A stretch of DNA of 64,000 bases from Streptomyces sp. 1-11 (GCF_007176755.1 NZ_BJTV01000007.1:310001-374000); one strand, 5' to 3'; positions 15,368 through 24,698 are shown, counted from the stretch's first letter. Made by a program: numbers and translations. Notes: a model not told the origin generated them from the sequence alone.

Positions 15368-16858
15368 TCAGGCGCAGTAGGTGTCCGTGTCCGGCCGCTG
15401 CCCCGTCGCCAGGAAGCGGGAGACCGTGCGGTCGCCGCAGGCGTTGCCGTTGGCGAGGTAGGCGTCGTGCCCGGTGGAGTTCACCGTCACCATGACAGCG
15501 CGCCGGCCGAACGCCTCCCGGAGCTTCCGGGCGCCGCTGAGCGGGGTCGCGACGTCCCGCGCGTTCTGGACGAGCAGGATGTCGGACGGCCCCCGGCCGG
15601 TGATCCTCACCGGCGCCTCACGTGGCGGATACGGCCAGGCGGCGCACGGCATCGCGTTGCGGGGCATGCCGGCGGTGAGCGGGTACTTTGCGCGGCTCTC
15701 GGCGACCTCCTTCTCGTACACGGCCTTCGACGTGGGCCACGCGACGTCGTCGCACATCGTGCCGGCGCCGACGGCGGCGACGTTCTGCAGGACGGCCTCG
15801 GGCGGCGCCGCGGGCGCGGGCGGCACGTTGCCCTGCTGGGCGGCCCGTATCAGCTTGGCGAGCGTGGGATAGCGGCTGGGGGAGTAGAGGCTGTCCAGCA
15901 TGGTCTGGCGCAGGACGTTGCCGTTCAGCTCCTCCGGGTTGGCGCCGGGCCAGGGGAGGGGTTCCCGGTCGAGCCGGGCGGCCAGCCGCAGGAACAGCGG
16001 CCGGACGTCGGCGGCCCTGCTCGCGACGCGGTCCGGGTTGTCCGGCCTCGACGCCCACGCGGCGAAGTCGGGGAAGGTGTCCTCCACGCCCTGCTCGTGC
16101 CCGGCCAGCCAGGCGCGGGCGACGCGGGTGGGGTCGGGGTTGTCGTTGCTGTCCAGCACGATGCGGTCGGTTCGGTGCGGGAACAGCTGGGCGTACACGG
16201 CTCCGACGTACGTCCCGTACGACACGCCCCACGCGGAGAGCTTGCGCTCGCCGAGCGCGGCGCGCAGACGGTCGATGTCACGGGCCTCGTTGGCGGTGCT
16301 GAGATGCCGGATCAGCTCGCCGCCGTTCGCGGCGCAGGCGTCGGCCATGCGGCGGGCGGTGGCCATGTTCCCGTCCACCGAGCCGTCGGCGGCGGGCCAG
16401 GGGCGGAGCTTGGAGGTGGCCAGGTCGCCGTGGTCCAGCCCGCAGTCGACGGGCGTGGACGGGGCGAGCCCGCGTGGGGCGAAGCCCACCAGGTCGTAGG
16501 CGTCCCGGACGTCCTGGGGGAGCTTCTGGCCTTTACCCGAGGGGTCGTTCAGGCTGGAGCCGCCCGGCCCGCCGGGGATCAGCAACAGGGTGCCGCGCCG
16601 TGCCTCGGGATTCTCGCTCGGGATGCGCGAGACGGCGATGTCGATGAGGGGACTGCCGGGGTCGGCGTAGTCCATGGGGACCTGGAGGGTCGCACACTGC
16701 TGACGGGGGTTGATGCCGGAGCCCTCGCAGGCGGTCCAGGTGAGGTCCGCGGAGGGGCTCGCGGCCACGGAGGCGGTCACGGGCGCGGTGACGGCGAGAA
16801 GGACGGTGGAGACGCCGACGATGCCGGCGTTGCGGAAGGTGCGTGTGCGCTGCGTCAT
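15368..16858 (-). CDS. Secreted alpha/beta hydrolase, tripeptidyl-aminopeptidase type
   Basis: A 496-residue exported enzyme of the SlpD/SlpE/TAP group, which releases short peptides from N-termini. The signal peptide is residues 1-33. The domain begins WTACEGSGINPRQQCATLQVPMDY with a family Cys pair. The oxyanion region is IPGGPGGSS, the nucleophile Ser213 lies in GVSYGTYVG, the acid Asp in QNARDVATP and the His in STGHDAYL. A C-terminal Cys pair is typical. ATG 16858 was preferred over upstream in-frame starts because the signal peptide begins there. GFAPRGLAPS replaces the usual GFDPRGVGRS. It is monocistronic. Confidence 0.9.
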   Translation of the reverse strand: MTQRTRTFRNAGIVGVSTVLLAVTAPVTASVAASPSADLTWTACEGSGINPRQQCATLQVPMDYADPGSPLIDIAVSRIPSENPEARRGTLLLIPGGPGGSSLNDPSGKGQKLPQDVRDAYDLVGFAPRGLAPSTPVDCGLDHGDLATSKLRPWPAADGSVDGNMATARRMADACAANGGELIRHLSTANEARDIDRLRAALGERKLSAWGVSYGTYVGAVYAQLFPHRTDRIVLDSNDNPDPTRVARAWLAGHEQGVEDTFPDFAAWASRPDNPDRVASRAADVRPLFLRLAARLDREPLPWPGANPEELNGNVLRQTMLDSLYSPSRYPTLAKLIRAAQQGNVPPAPAAPPEAVLQNVAAVGAGTMCDDVAWPTSKAVYEKEVAESRAKYPLTAGMPRNAMPCAAWPYPPREAPVRITGRGPSDILLVQNARDVATPLSGARKLREAFGRRAVMVTVNSTGHDAYLANGNACGDRTVSRFLATGQRPDTDTYCA

Positions 16859-17183
16859 GGGACGAGCCTCGCGGATCTCCGGGTCCCGACCCATCCGGGC
16901 AACAACCTGAAGCGACCTGGGGTTTACCCCACCATCCCCCTGACGCACTTCACGGATACCCGTCACCACGACCACCGCGGCGGCGACCACCACGACGCCC
17001 GACGCTGACCCTCACCCTCCCGTGTGCCGGCGGCCAACGGAGCGGCCACCGGCCCCGGCACACGGGAGGGGTCCCCTCGGTCCCCTCACACTGCGGCGTC
17101 GGACGCACCGCATGACGAAGGCGCTGGACGCCCGCGGACACCGGGGTGGGCGGTGCGGGCGGTCGGAGGGACGAGCCGGCCGG
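16859..17183. other. Intergenic region with terminator
   Basis: A 325-base interval upstream of the secreted hydrolase and downstream of the amidohydrolase, both on the complement. It holds the 14-bp hairpin listed separately and, presumably, the hydrolase promoter. No gene is recognised. Confidence 0.6.
17017..17068 (-). terminator. Hairpin after the amidohydrolase gene
   Basis: CTCCCGTGTGCCGG (17017-17030) and its exact complement (17055-17068) form a 14-bp stem with a 24-base loop, about 115 bases past the amidohydrolase stop. It probably ends the permease/amidohydrolase transcript. Confidence 0.75.
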
Positions 17184-18830
17184 TCAGGCGTCGGCCGCCG
17201 AGTGGACGCGCCGGCCGTCGACGTAGGTGAGGTGGACGCGGGTCCCGGCGATGGCCCCGGGAGGTGCGGCGAAGGGGTCGCGGTCGAGGACCACGAGGTC
17301 GGCGCGGTTCCCGGGACGGAGGGTTCCGGTGTCGTCGAGGTGGTTCACGTAGGCGCTGCCCGCGGTGTAGGCGGCCAGCGCGGTGGTGAGGTCGAGGGCC
17401 TGCTCGGGCAGGAACGGCTTGTCGTCGGCACCGGGCAGGGCGCGGTTGACGGCGACGTGGATGCCGGCCAGCGGGTCTGGGCTGGAGACGGGCCAGTCGC
17501 TGCCGGCCGCGAGGGTGGTGCCCGCCCGTACGAGGTCGCCGAAGGGGTACTGCCAGGCGGCGCGTTCGGGCCCGAGGAAGGGGATGGTGAGTTCGTCCAT
17601 CTGGGGTTCGTGAGCGGCCCACAGCGGCTGGATGTTGGCGGTGGCTCCCAGCTCGCGGAAGCGGTGGATGTCGTCGGGGTGGACGACCTGAAGGTGGGCG
17701 AGGTGGGGACGGGTGTCGCGGGTGCCGTTGGCGGCGCGGGCGGCGGCGACGGCGTCGAGTGCCTCGCGGACCGCGCGGTCGCCCAGGGCGTGGAAGTGGA
17801 CCTGGAAGTCGGCGGCGTCCAACCCGGTGACGTACCGCTTGAGGGCTTCGGGGTCGACGAAGCTGAGACCGCTGTTGGCGGTGGCGCAGCCGCAGCCGTC
17901 GAGGTAGGGAGCGGTCATGGCCGCCGTGTGGTTCTCCGCGACCCCGTCCTGCATGATCTTGACCGTGGAGCAGCGGAGCTTGCCGTGCGTGAGACGCTGC
18001 CGTCGGTGCAGCAGGTCGGGGATCTGCTCCTCGCCCACGGACCTGCGCCACCACAGGGCGCCGGTCACCGAGGCGGTCAGAGTGCCGTCGAGAGCTGCCG
18101 CCAGGTAGGCGTCGGAGGGGTCGGGGTAGCCGTCCGCCCCGCACAGCAGCGCGTCCTGCCAGGCGGTGATGCCGAGACCGTGCAGGAGTTCCTGGGCGCG
18201 CAGCAGCCCGGCGATCCGGTCGGCCGGTGTCTGCGCCGGGAGGTGGGCGCCGACCAGGCCGAGCGCGCCTTCCTGGAGCATTCCGACGGGGGTGCCGGCC
18301 GGCTCGCGTTCGATGCGGCCGTCCTGCGGATCGGGGGTGGCGGCGGTGATGCCGGCGATCTCCAGTGCCCGGGTGTTGACCCAGGCGCCGTGGTGGTCCC
18401 GGTTGAGGAGGTAGACCGGCCGGTCTGGCACGAGCGTGTCGAGGAACTGCCGGGTCGGTATGCCGCCCTCGAAGCTCTCCATGGACCAGCCGCCGCCGGT
18501 GATCCATTCCTTGTCGGGGTGGGCGTCGGCGTAGGCACGGATACGGCGGGCGTACTCGTCGGGTTCGGTGGTCCCGGTCAGGTCGCACTCGCCGAGTTCG
18601 ATGCCGCCCATGACGGCGTGGACGTGAGCGTCCTGGAAGCCCGGCAGCAGCGGGCGGCCGCGCAGGTCGACGACCTCGGTGCGCGCTCCGACGAGCTCCT
18701 TGACCTCGTCGTGGCCGACAGCCGTGATGCGGCCGTCGGTGACGGCCAGGGTGGTGGCCCGGGTGCGGGCCGGGTCCATGGTCAGGACGGGTCCGTTGGT
18801 GAAGACGAGGTCGGCGTCGAGGTGGGACAT
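17184..18830 (-). CDS. Amidohydrolase, YtcJ/Amidohydro_3 family
   Basis: A 548-residue metal-dependent hydrolase of the amidohydrolase superfamily. Metal ligands visible: HVH (His69, His71), a Lys in VKIMQDG, His in QVHFHALGDRA and HLQ, and Asp in AGSDWPVSSPDP. Family members hydrolyse amide, urea or ester-like bonds of small molecules; the substrate is not predictable. The chain is full length, with the typical small beta-sandwich of both termini (LTMDPARTRATTLAVTDGRI; GNRADLVVLDRDPF). It follows the permease gene by 55 bases on the same strand, so imported substrate is probably hydrolysed here. Confidence 0.9.
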   Translation of the reverse strand: MSHLDADLVFTNGPVLTMDPARTRATTLAVTDGRITAVGHDEVKELVGARTEVVDLRGRPLLPGFQDAHVHAVMGGIELGECDLTGTTEPDEYARRIRAYADAHPDKEWITGGGWSMESFEGGIPTRQFLDTLVPDRPVYLLNRDHHGAWVNTRALEIAGITAATPDPQDGRIEREPAGTPVGMLQEGALGLVGAHLPAQTPADRIAGLLRAQELLHGLGITAWQDALLCGADGYPDPSDAYLAAALDGTLTASVTGALWWRRSVGEEQIPDLLHRRQRLTHGKLRCSTVKIMQDGVAENHTAAMTAPYLDGCGCATANSGLSFVDPEALKRYVTGLDAADFQVHFHALGDRAVREALDAVAAARAANGTRDTRPHLAHLQVVHPDDIHRFRELGATANIQPLWAAHEPQMDELTIPFLGPERAAWQYPFGDLVRAGTTLAAGSDWPVSSPDPLAGIHVAVNRALPGADDKPFLPEQALDLTTALAAYTAGSAYVNHLDDTGTLRPGNRADLVVLDRDPFAAPPGAIAGTRVHLTYVDGRRVHSAADA

Positions 18831-18885
18831 GAGGTGGGAAGGTCCAATCGCTGGAGTATGGGTCCGGGCAGTAAAGGCGCCGCGG

Positions 18886-20370
18886 TCAGGACAGGGACTC
18901 GGCTTCGGAGGCCGGGACGGCGGCCGGCGCCGTCGTGCGGGTGAAGGCGGGGGCGCGGCGGTACCACTTGGCGACCGCGGACACCACGAGGCCGGTCACG
19001 AGGATCACGGAGGGGCACAGCAGGTTGAACCAGCCGTTGTCGACGCTGACTTCGAAGGTGTCGCTGAGGGTCGCGTAGTAGAACGCGAGGTAGGCGCCGA
19101 GGGCGAACAGGACGACGGCGCACACCGACGGCACGACGACGGCGAGGACGGCTTCACGCGGGCTGGTGCGCAGGAGACCGCGGAAGCGCAGGGCGCAGGC
19201 GATGGCGGTGAGCCCGTAGTAGAGCGCGACGAGGATGCCGATGGCGTTGACCGCGGCCAGGATCGCCTCGTTGAGCTTGGGGATCACCACGGTCAGTATC
19301 GCGACGACCGCGGAGATGACGGTGACGATCACGGTGCCGGCGGTGGGGCCGCCGTGCCGGGTGCTGATGCGTGCCCAGACGGGGCCGAGGGTGCGTTCGC
19401 GGCTCATGGCCAGCGTCAGGCGGGCGGTGGGGATGATGCCGGCCTGCAGGGAGGCCACGGCCGAGAACATCAGGGCGATCAGCGGGAGGGTGGCCCAGGG
19501 GTCGTCGGCGAGCCGGGCGGCGTAGTAGGTCAGTCCCTGGGCGCCGGTCTCGCTCATCTCGGGGGTGGTCATGACCCGCTGGAAGGCGACGGCGCCCAGG
19601 AGGAACAGGCCGAGCATGGTGAACAGGGCGATGTAGCTGCCCCGGGCCGCGTCACCGGCCCGCTCCGTCTCCTCGGTGACGGAGAACGCGGCGTCCCACC
19701 CCCAGTAGAAGAAGACCGCCAGGACCAGGCCCTGGGCCAGGGCGGCGGGCGAGTCGAAGGCGAACGGGTCGAACCAGGACAGCGAGAAGGGCTGGTCGCC
19801 CGCGATCAGTCCCCAGCAGCAGAAGACCAGCAGCACGGCGTACTCGAAGGCGAGCAGGTAGGACTGGAGCCGGGTTGCCTTGTGGACGCCGGTCACGGCG
19901 GTCACGGTGACCGCGGCCAGGACGACCAGGCCGATCAGGGTGCACTGGAGGGTGGAGTCGGCGTCCAGATGCCGGCCAAGGAGGCTGTCGACGCCGGCCT
20001 TGTGGGCGCACTGCACCAGGACGGAACCGGTCACGGACGTGGTGTAGGCGAGGAAGACGACGCCACCGGCGAGCGGTACCCAGCCGGCGATCATCCCGAG
20101 CCATGGGCCCATGCTCCGGCCGACCCACACGTATCCGGCGCCGCAGTTGGGCTCCGCCCTGTTCAGGCGGGCGTACGCGCTGGCGATGCCGAGCATCGGC
20201 AGGAAGCCGAGCAGCAGGATGAGCGGCGTCCGCCGGCCCGTGGTCGAGGCGAGGACTCCGAGGCCGATACCGATGCTGGTGGTCGCGGCGGTACTGGAGG
20301 CGGCCAGTACTACGCCGTCCACGACTCCCAGCGATTTCTTCAACTCAGGGGACGGGGTGGTGTTTTCCAT
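18886..20370 (-). CDS. APC superfamily amino acid/amine permease
   Basis: A 494-residue transporter with about twelve to thirteen hydrophobic helices and APC signatures: SLGVVDGVVLAASSTAAT in helix 1, NCGAGYVWVGRSMGP, and WGWDAAFSVTEETERAGDAARG in helix 6-7, where substrate and sodium usually bind. It should import an amino acid, amine or related compound. ATG 20370 was preferred over an in-frame upstream ATG because the protein's conserved N-terminus begins there. It is first in an operon with the amidohydrolase and divergent from a TetR gene that probably regulates both. Confidence 0.9.
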   Translation of the reverse strand: MENTTPSPELKKSLGVVDGVVLAASSTAATTSIGIGLGVLASTTGRRTPLILLLGFLPMLGIASAYARLNRAEPNCGAGYVWVGRSMGPWLGMIAGWVPLAGGVVFLAYTTSVTGSVLVQCAHKAGVDSLLGRHLDADSTLQCTLIGLVVLAAVTVTAVTGVHKATRLQSYLLAFEYAVLLVFCCWGLIAGDQPFSLSWFDPFAFDSPAALAQGLVLAVFFYWGWDAAFSVTEETERAGDAARGSYIALFTMLGLFLLGAVAFQRVMTTPEMSETGAQGLTYYAARLADDPWATLPLIALMFSAVASLQAGIIPTARLTLAMSRERTLGPVWARISTRHGGPTAGTVIVTVISAVVAILTVVIPKLNEAILAAVNAIGILVALYYGLTAIACALRFRGLLRTSPREAVLAVVVPSVCAVVLFALGAYLAFYYATLSDTFEVSVDNGWFNLLCPSVILVTGLVVSAVAKWYRRAPAFTRTTAPAAVPASEAESLS

Positions 20371-20707
20371 GGGCAACCGGTCCAGGGGGCGGGACGCACG
20401 CGCGGCGTCCGTGAACGGAGGAGAAGGTCTGCAGGTGCTGCGGCATGGAAGCGGCGGTCCGCGGACCGCCGCCGGGTGGCGGAGAAGGTGTGGCGGATGG
20501 TGCACCGGACCCGTCAGGGCACGGCTGTGTCGACGGACCGCCGGGCAGGTCGGCCCGTACCGACCGGCCCCGCGCCGTCACCGTCGGCACGGGTCGACAG
20601 CGGCGTGCAGCGCTGGTGGAGCCACATCAAACAGCTCTGGACTTTTAAGGTCAATCGCGTTGTCATAAGAACCTCTGCCACTCGTTACCTCTCAGATCGG
20701 ACTCCGG
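20371..20707. promoter_or_regulatory. Divergent promoter region, permease operon / tetR
   Basis: A 337-base interval between the permease and tetR starts. A patch at about 20,625-20,690 is clearly AT-richer than the rest. It contains TTGTCA (20660-20665) facing tetR and, on the complement, TTGACC (20654-20649) facing the permease. Matching -10 boxes are weak. No perfect palindrome for a TetR dimer was found. Confidence 0.4.
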
Positions 20708-21439
20708 ATGGGCACCTACGGCGATACGGACGACGCGGCTCCGTCCGGGCGGCTCGCGGCCGGACGACGGCGCCGCACGACGAGGACGGGCACGGTGCTC
20801 AGCCAGGAGCTGATCGTGCGGACGGCGATCCGCTTGCTGAGCCAGCACGGCCACGACGCGCTGGGCGTGCGCCGCCTCGGCAACGCGCTGGGAGCCGACC
20901 CGTCAGCGCTGTACCGCTATTTCCGGAGCACCGACGACCTCGTCCTCGCGGTCGCGGACGAACTGATCGGAATGAGCCTCAAGGACGTACGGATCACCGG
21001 AGAGTGGCGCGATGACCTGCGCTGTGTGGGGCTCGAACTGCACCGCACGTACACCGCCCACCCTCACGCCGCGGTGCTGGCGGCCTCCCGGGTCACCCGC
21101 CGCCCCAATGAGATGCGGGGTGTCGAGACCGGTCTGGGCATCCTGCGCGACGCCGGCTTCGGGCCGGACGACGCGGCCCACTACTACCACCGGTTCATCG
21201 ACTTCACACTCGGCTTCGCCGCCATCGACGCGGCCGCCCACACGCTGCCCGCGGAAGCGGAAGCGGCCGACCGCGGGGCCTGGCAGGCGACCTACACCCG
21301 TCTGCCCGCCGACGAATACCCGCGCATCGCCGAGTCCGCGCACGCCCTGGCGCAGACCATGAGCACCAGCGCCTACCCCGGCGCGCTGGAGGTCTTCCTC
21401 GACGGACTGCGGGACGCGCTCGCCCGGCACGGCCGCTGA
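20708..21439 (+). CDS. TetR family transcriptional regulator
   Basis: A 243-residue TetR repressor. After a basic N-terminal tail (AGRRRRTTRTGT), the helix-turn-helix lies at ~35-80 (IRLLSQHGHDALGVRRLGNALGADPSALYRYFRSTDDL). The C-terminal ligand domain is helical and acidic. It is divergent from the permease/amidohydrolase operon, which it probably controls in response to the imported substrate. The ATG at 20708 gives a full-length family protein, although an RBS is not obvious. Confidence 0.9.
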   Translation: MGTYGDTDDAAPSGRLAAGRRRRTTRTGTVLSQELIVRTAIRLLSQHGHDALGVRRLGNALGADPSALYRYFRSTDDLVLAVADELIGMSLKDVRITGEWRDDLRCVGLELHRTYTAHPHAAVLAASRVTRRPNEMRGVETGLGILRDAGFGPDDAAHYYHRFIDFTLGFAAIDAAAHTLPAEAEAADRGAWQATYTRLPADEYPRIAESAHALAQTMSTSAYPGALEVFLDGLRDALARHGR

Positions 21440-21666
21440 GGGCGCGCGCGACGAACCGGCGCCGAGCGCGCACCTGTTCCCTCACCGAGCGGGTCAGCCG
21501 GCCGCGCGGAGAGGACGGCTGCCGGCGCGAAGGCCGTGATGGCGTCGACGAGGTCGGCCGGGACCTCCAGCGGGATCAACGGATCGCGCTCGAGGCCCAA
21601 ACGACTCCTCTCACACGTCCGGGCGCGTCGTCCTCCGACAGGGCGGCCGCGCGGCAGGCGCGCGTC

Positions 21667-22131
21667 TCACTGCTGAGGGTCGAGCTTCGCGATGATCGAG
21701 TCGGCGATCTCCGCCAGCAGGGCGGTCTGGCCCGGGGTGAGGTGGTCCAGGAACAGGCGGCGGACGTCTTCGACGTGCTGTGGCGCCGCGCTCTCCAGGG
21801 CCGCGCGCCCGGCCGGCGTCACTCTCACGTACGCGCCACGGCCGTCGTCGGCGCACTCCTCCCGGTCGACGAGGCCGCGCTTGGCCATGCGTGCGATGTG
21901 GTGGGAGACCCTGCTCTTCTCCCACCCCAGCACCTTCGCGAGTTCGAGCACCCGCAACCGGTCGTCGGCGGACCGGGTCAGCTCGGCCAACACCTTGTAA
22001 TCGGTCGCGGAGAGTCCGAAGGAGCTCTGCATCGACCGACCGGCCTGGCTGACCAGCAGGTCGTGCATGCGCAGCAGACCTCGCCAGGCACGCTCCTCCA
22101 CCGGGGTCAGCCATCGGGTTGATTCCGTCAT
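21667..22131 (-). CDS. MarR family transcriptional regulator
   Basis: A 154-residue MarR repressor. It has a winged helix-turn-helix at ~45-105 (FGLSATDYKVLAELTRSADDRLRVLELAKVLGWEKSRVSHHIARMAKRGLVDREECADDGRGAYVRVT, quoted by its key parts) and helical ends for dimerisation. The ATG at 22131 is chosen over an upstream in-frame start because the -10 box TACGGT sits 7 bases before it, implying a leaderless mRNA. A TGAC-n6-GTCA dyad overlaps its own -35. The related TTGAC-n2-GTCA sites upstream of the neighbouring enzyme genes suggest it controls the whole cluster. Confidence 0.92.
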   Translation of the reverse strand: MTESTRWLTPVEERAWRGLLRMHDLLVSQAGRSMQSSFGLSATDYKVLAELTRSADDRLRVLELAKVLGWEKSRVSHHIARMAKRGLVDREECADDGRGAYVRVTPAGRAALESAAPQHVEDVRRLFLDHLTPGQTALLAEIADSIIAKLDPQQ

Positions 22132-22137
22132 GTGTCC

Positions 22138-22166
22138 ACCGTATGAGAAGGTTGACACTTCAGTCA
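22138..22166 (-). promoter_or_regulatory. marR promoter with TGAC-n6-GTCA dyad
   Basis: On the complement, TACGGT (22143-22138) is a -10 box. The dyad TGAC (22153-22156)/GTCA (22163-22166) overlaps the -35 position. The dyad resembles the TTGAC-GTCA sites B, C and D of the cluster but with wider spacing, so it may be an autoregulatory site. Confidence 0.5.
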
Positions 22167-22281
22167 TCTTCCCGACGCGCGTGATTCGCGTTCCGGCAGC
22201 AGGCCGCCCGGCCGAACTGCCGCCCGCGCCACACCGTGGGTCGCCCGCCCCAGGGTGTGGGGCGCCCGCCCCGCGTTCAGA

Positions 22282-23142
22282 TCAGTGCGCCAGTGGCGCG
22301 AGCCGCCGCCACTCGGCGAGGGGCAGGCCCTCGCCCCGGCCGATGACGTGGAGGGCCACGTGGGTGGCACCGGCGTCGTGGTGGGCCTTGATCCGCTCAC
22401 CGATGGCGTCGACGTCTCCCCGTGCCACGACCGCGTCCAGCAGACGGTCGCTGCCGCCCTCGGACAGGTCTTCCTCGGTGAAGCCCTGCCTGAGCAGGCT
22501 CTTGGCGTAGTGCCCCATGCGGATGAAGGGGGAGAGGAAGCCGCGAGCGGTCTCCCGGGCGCGTTCGGGATCGGTGTCCACTACGACAGCCTGGTAGGGG
22601 GCGAGCACGGGACCGGAACCCAGGACGGTCCGGGCACGGGCGGTGAACTCGGGGGTGACCAGGAACGGGTGGCTGCCCGCACTGCGCCGGCCCGCGAGCT
22701 CGGTGAGCTTGGGGCCCATGGCGGCCACCAGGCGCTCATCCGCCGGGACCGGGTCCTTCGCCAGATCGAGGGCGTCGAGGTAGCCGTTGAGCGCCGCGAG
22801 GGGACGGTACGTTCCGCCGGCGTGCTGCGCGGCGGCGGCGTCGCTGACGCCCAGCCCGAGGAGCAGCCGGTGCCCGTACGCCTTACGCAGTCGCGCGTGA
22901 CCCTCGGCCATTTCGGCGGCCGGGTGGCGCCAGATGCTGAGCACTCCGGTGGCGACGGTGGTGTTCGCGGTCGCCCGCAGCAGCCGTTCCGCGTCGCCCA
23001 GGATGTCGCCGCCGCCGAGACCGGGGATCCACAGCGCACCCCAGCCGCTCTGGTCCAGCTCCGCCGCGGCCTCGTGGATCTCCACGGGGTCGCGGTGCAG
23101 ACGCAGCTCCGGACTCCAGATGCCGGTCTTGCCGATGTACAT
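22282..23142 (-). CDS. LLM class F420-dependent oxidoreductase
   Basis: A 286-residue TIM-barrel enzyme of the luciferase-like family that uses coenzyme F420 (TIGR03620-like). Seen: the start GKTGIWSPELR, GWGALWIPGLGGGD, the short RLLLGLGVSD strand, YLDALDLA, RLVAAMGPKLTELA and the C-terminal AGATHVALHVIG. These enzymes oxidise or reduce alcohols, ketones or C=C bonds; the substrate is not known. Start ATG 23142 lies 32 bases from the predicted start point of a promoter whose -35 is covered by an operator. It is one of three units sharing that operator. Confidence 0.9.
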   Translation of the reverse strand: MYIGKTGIWSPELRLHRDPVEIHEAAAELDQSGWGALWIPGLGGGDILGDAERLLRATANTTVATGVLSIWRHPAAEMAEGHARLRKAYGHRLLLGLGVSDAAAAQHAGGTYRPLAALNGYLDALDLAKDPVPADERLVAAMGPKLTELAGRRSAGSHPFLVTPEFTARARTVLGSGPVLAPYQAVVVDTDPERARETARGFLSPFIRMGHYAKSLLRQGFTEEDLSEGGSDRLLDAVVARGDVDAIGERIKAHHDAGATHVALHVIGRGEGLPLAEWRRLAPLAH

Positions 23143-23180
23143 GGCGACGCTCCTCTTCTGCCTTCCGCAACCGTGCGGTC

Positions 23181-23213
23181 ACCCTAATCCGAACTAGGTG
23201 ACGCGTCAACCAA
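23181..23213 (-). promoter_or_regulatory. Operator site B and promoter of the LLM gene
   Basis: On the complement, TTGGTTGACGCGTCA carries the palindrome TGACGCGTCA. TTGACG (23209-23204) is the -35, followed by a 17-base spacer and TAGGGT (23186-23181) as -10. The 15-base core is identical to site D. A repressor bound here would block RNA polymerase. Confidence 0.75.
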
Positions 23214-23312
23214 ATGCGCTGAGGCGTGCCGTTGCCGGCTCTGGGCGGTGCCGCCGGGCGAAGGAGGGGCCTGAGTACACCGCCGCCACGCCGGGCGTCC
23301 GGCCGGCAGCGG

Positions 23313-24626
23313 TCATCTCACGTGGCGTGCGTAGGCGCGCAGTTCGTCCACGAAGAGACCTGGCTGCTCGAACGCCGCGAAGTGGCCGCCGGCCGCGATG
23401 TCGTCGTTGAAGTAGACGAGGTTGTCGTAGGCCTTCTCGGCCCACACCCTCGGGGTGCGCACCAGCTCGTGGGGGAAGACGCTGACTCCCACCGGGAGAT
23501 CCAGTCGCGTCAGCTCGTGGTTGTCCCGGTAGAACTCCCAGTACAGCCGCGCGGAGGACGCGCCGGTTCCGGTGAGCCAGTACAGGGTGATGTCGTCCAG
23601 CATGCGGTCGAGGCCGAGGACGCGCTCGGGGCGGTGGTCGCTGTCGGTCCAGTCGATGAACTTCTCGTAGATCCAGCTCGCCTGGCCGGCGGGCGAGTCG
23701 GCCAGCCCGTAGCCGATCGTCTGCGGGCGGGTGGCCTGTTCCTGGAAGTACCCGCCGTACTGCTGGGCGAAGATCTGCTGCTGGGCGATGGCCGCCTGCT
23801 CCTCCGGAGTGCCGTCGCCGAGGGCCGTGTTGGTGAGCATGAACTCCGGCAGGTTGAGGTGCACGCCGATCAGGCCCGGCGGACGCTGCCTGCCCATCTG
23901 CGTGGTGACGGCGCCGCCCCAGTCGCCGCCCTGGGCGATGTAGCGGCGGTAGCCCAGATCTTGCATGAGCGTGGCCCAGGCGCGGGCGATCCTTGCCGGG
24001 TCCCAGCCGGACTGGGCGGGGATGTCGGAGAAACCGTGGCCGGGCATCGAGGGGATGACCACGTGGAACGCGTCGTCCGCGGAGCCGCCGTACCGCGTCG
24101 GATCCGTGAGGGGGCCGATGGTGTCGAGGAACTCCACGAACGATCCGGGCCAGCCGTGGTTGAGGACCACCGGGAGGGCGTTCCGGTGCGCGGACCTGAC
24201 GTGCACGAAGTGAACGCCCAGCCCGTCGATCCGGGTGCGGTACTGCCCGATCGCGTTGATCCGGGATTCGAAGGCGCGCCAGTCGTACCGCGTGCGCCAG
24301 TGGTCGAGCAGGGCCCGCAACCGTTCGAGCGGCACGCCCTGCGAGACGTCGTCCACGGTCTCCCGCTCGGGGAGCCGGACGGTGCGCAGGCGTTGGTCCA
24401 GGTCGTCGAGGGCGCTCTGCGGCACGTGCAGTCGGAAGCGTCGCGCATCGGGTCCGGCCGGCGCGAGGGGGACACCCGCGACCTCCGCCGCGCGGGCCGG
24501 CCGGGACTCCAGGGCGAGGGAAAGCGGGAGCGCCGACATCGCGGCTGCGGCCGAGTGCAGGAAGCCCCGGCGGGACCCGTCCGGCCGCGACGACTGGGGC
24601 GAGGCGGGCTGTGCGGTGGTGGACAC
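23313..24626 (-). CDS. Tat-exported epoxide hydrolase family protein (paralogue 1)
   Basis: A 437-residue microsomal-type epoxide hydrolase. Residues ~18-46 are a twin-arginine signal (SRRGFLHSAAAAM...ARA). The EHN N-terminal domain follows (RLPERETVDDVSQGV, HWRTRYDWRAFESRINAI). The alpha/beta hydrolase core has oxyanion HGWPGS, nucleophile Asp in QGGDWGG and His in GGHFAAFEQP. The enzyme would open epoxides to diols outside the membrane. It shares long identical stretches with the gene at 26.7 kb, so they are paralogues. Its promoter carries the cluster operator (site C). Confidence 0.9.
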   Translation of the reverse strand: MSTTAQPASPQSSRPDGSRRGFLHSAAAAMSALPLSLALESRPARAAEVAGVPLAPAGPDARRFRLHVPQSALDDLDQRLRTVRLPERETVDDVSQGVPLERLRALLDHWRTRYDWRAFESRINAIGQYRTRIDGLGVHFVHVRSAHRNALPVVLNHGWPGSFVEFLDTIGPLTDPTRYGGSADDAFHVVIPSMPGHGFSDIPAQSGWDPARIARAWATLMQDLGYRRYIAQGGDWGGAVTTQMGRQRPPGLIGVHLNLPEFMLTNTALGDGTPEEQAAIAQQQIFAQQYGGYFQEQATRPQTIGYGLADSPAGQASWIYEKFIDWTDSDHRPERVLGLDRMLDDITLYWLTGTGASSARLYWEFYRDNHELTRLDLPVGVSVFPHELVRTPRVWAEKAYDNLVYFNDDIAAGGHFAAFEQPGLFVDELRAYARHVR

Positions 24627-24666
24627 GGTTCCTCCGTTGCGCTGGATCCAGGCAATACGTGGCCGG

Positions 24667-24698
24667 AGCGTAGGATCTGACGAGATGACATGTCAACT
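24667..24698 (-). promoter_or_regulatory. Operator site C and promoter of epoxide hydrolase 1
   Basis: On the complement, AGTTGACATGTCAT contains the palindrome TGACATGTCA. TTGACA (24696-24691) is the -35, an 18-base spacer follows, and TACGCT (24672-24667) is the -10. It differs from sites B and D only in the central pair and flanks. Confidence 0.75.

Noticed and set aside
15161..18944. Two long open frames on the + strand (to 17008 and from 17022)
   Set aside because: They are antisense to the secreted hydrolase and amidohydrolase, whose catalytic motifs are intact on the complement.
21373..21600. 75-residue open frame with AGAGGAG upstream
   Set aside because: The first ~35 residues look plausible, but it starts at TTG, ends inside the tetR gene and has no recognisable family; too weak to annotate.
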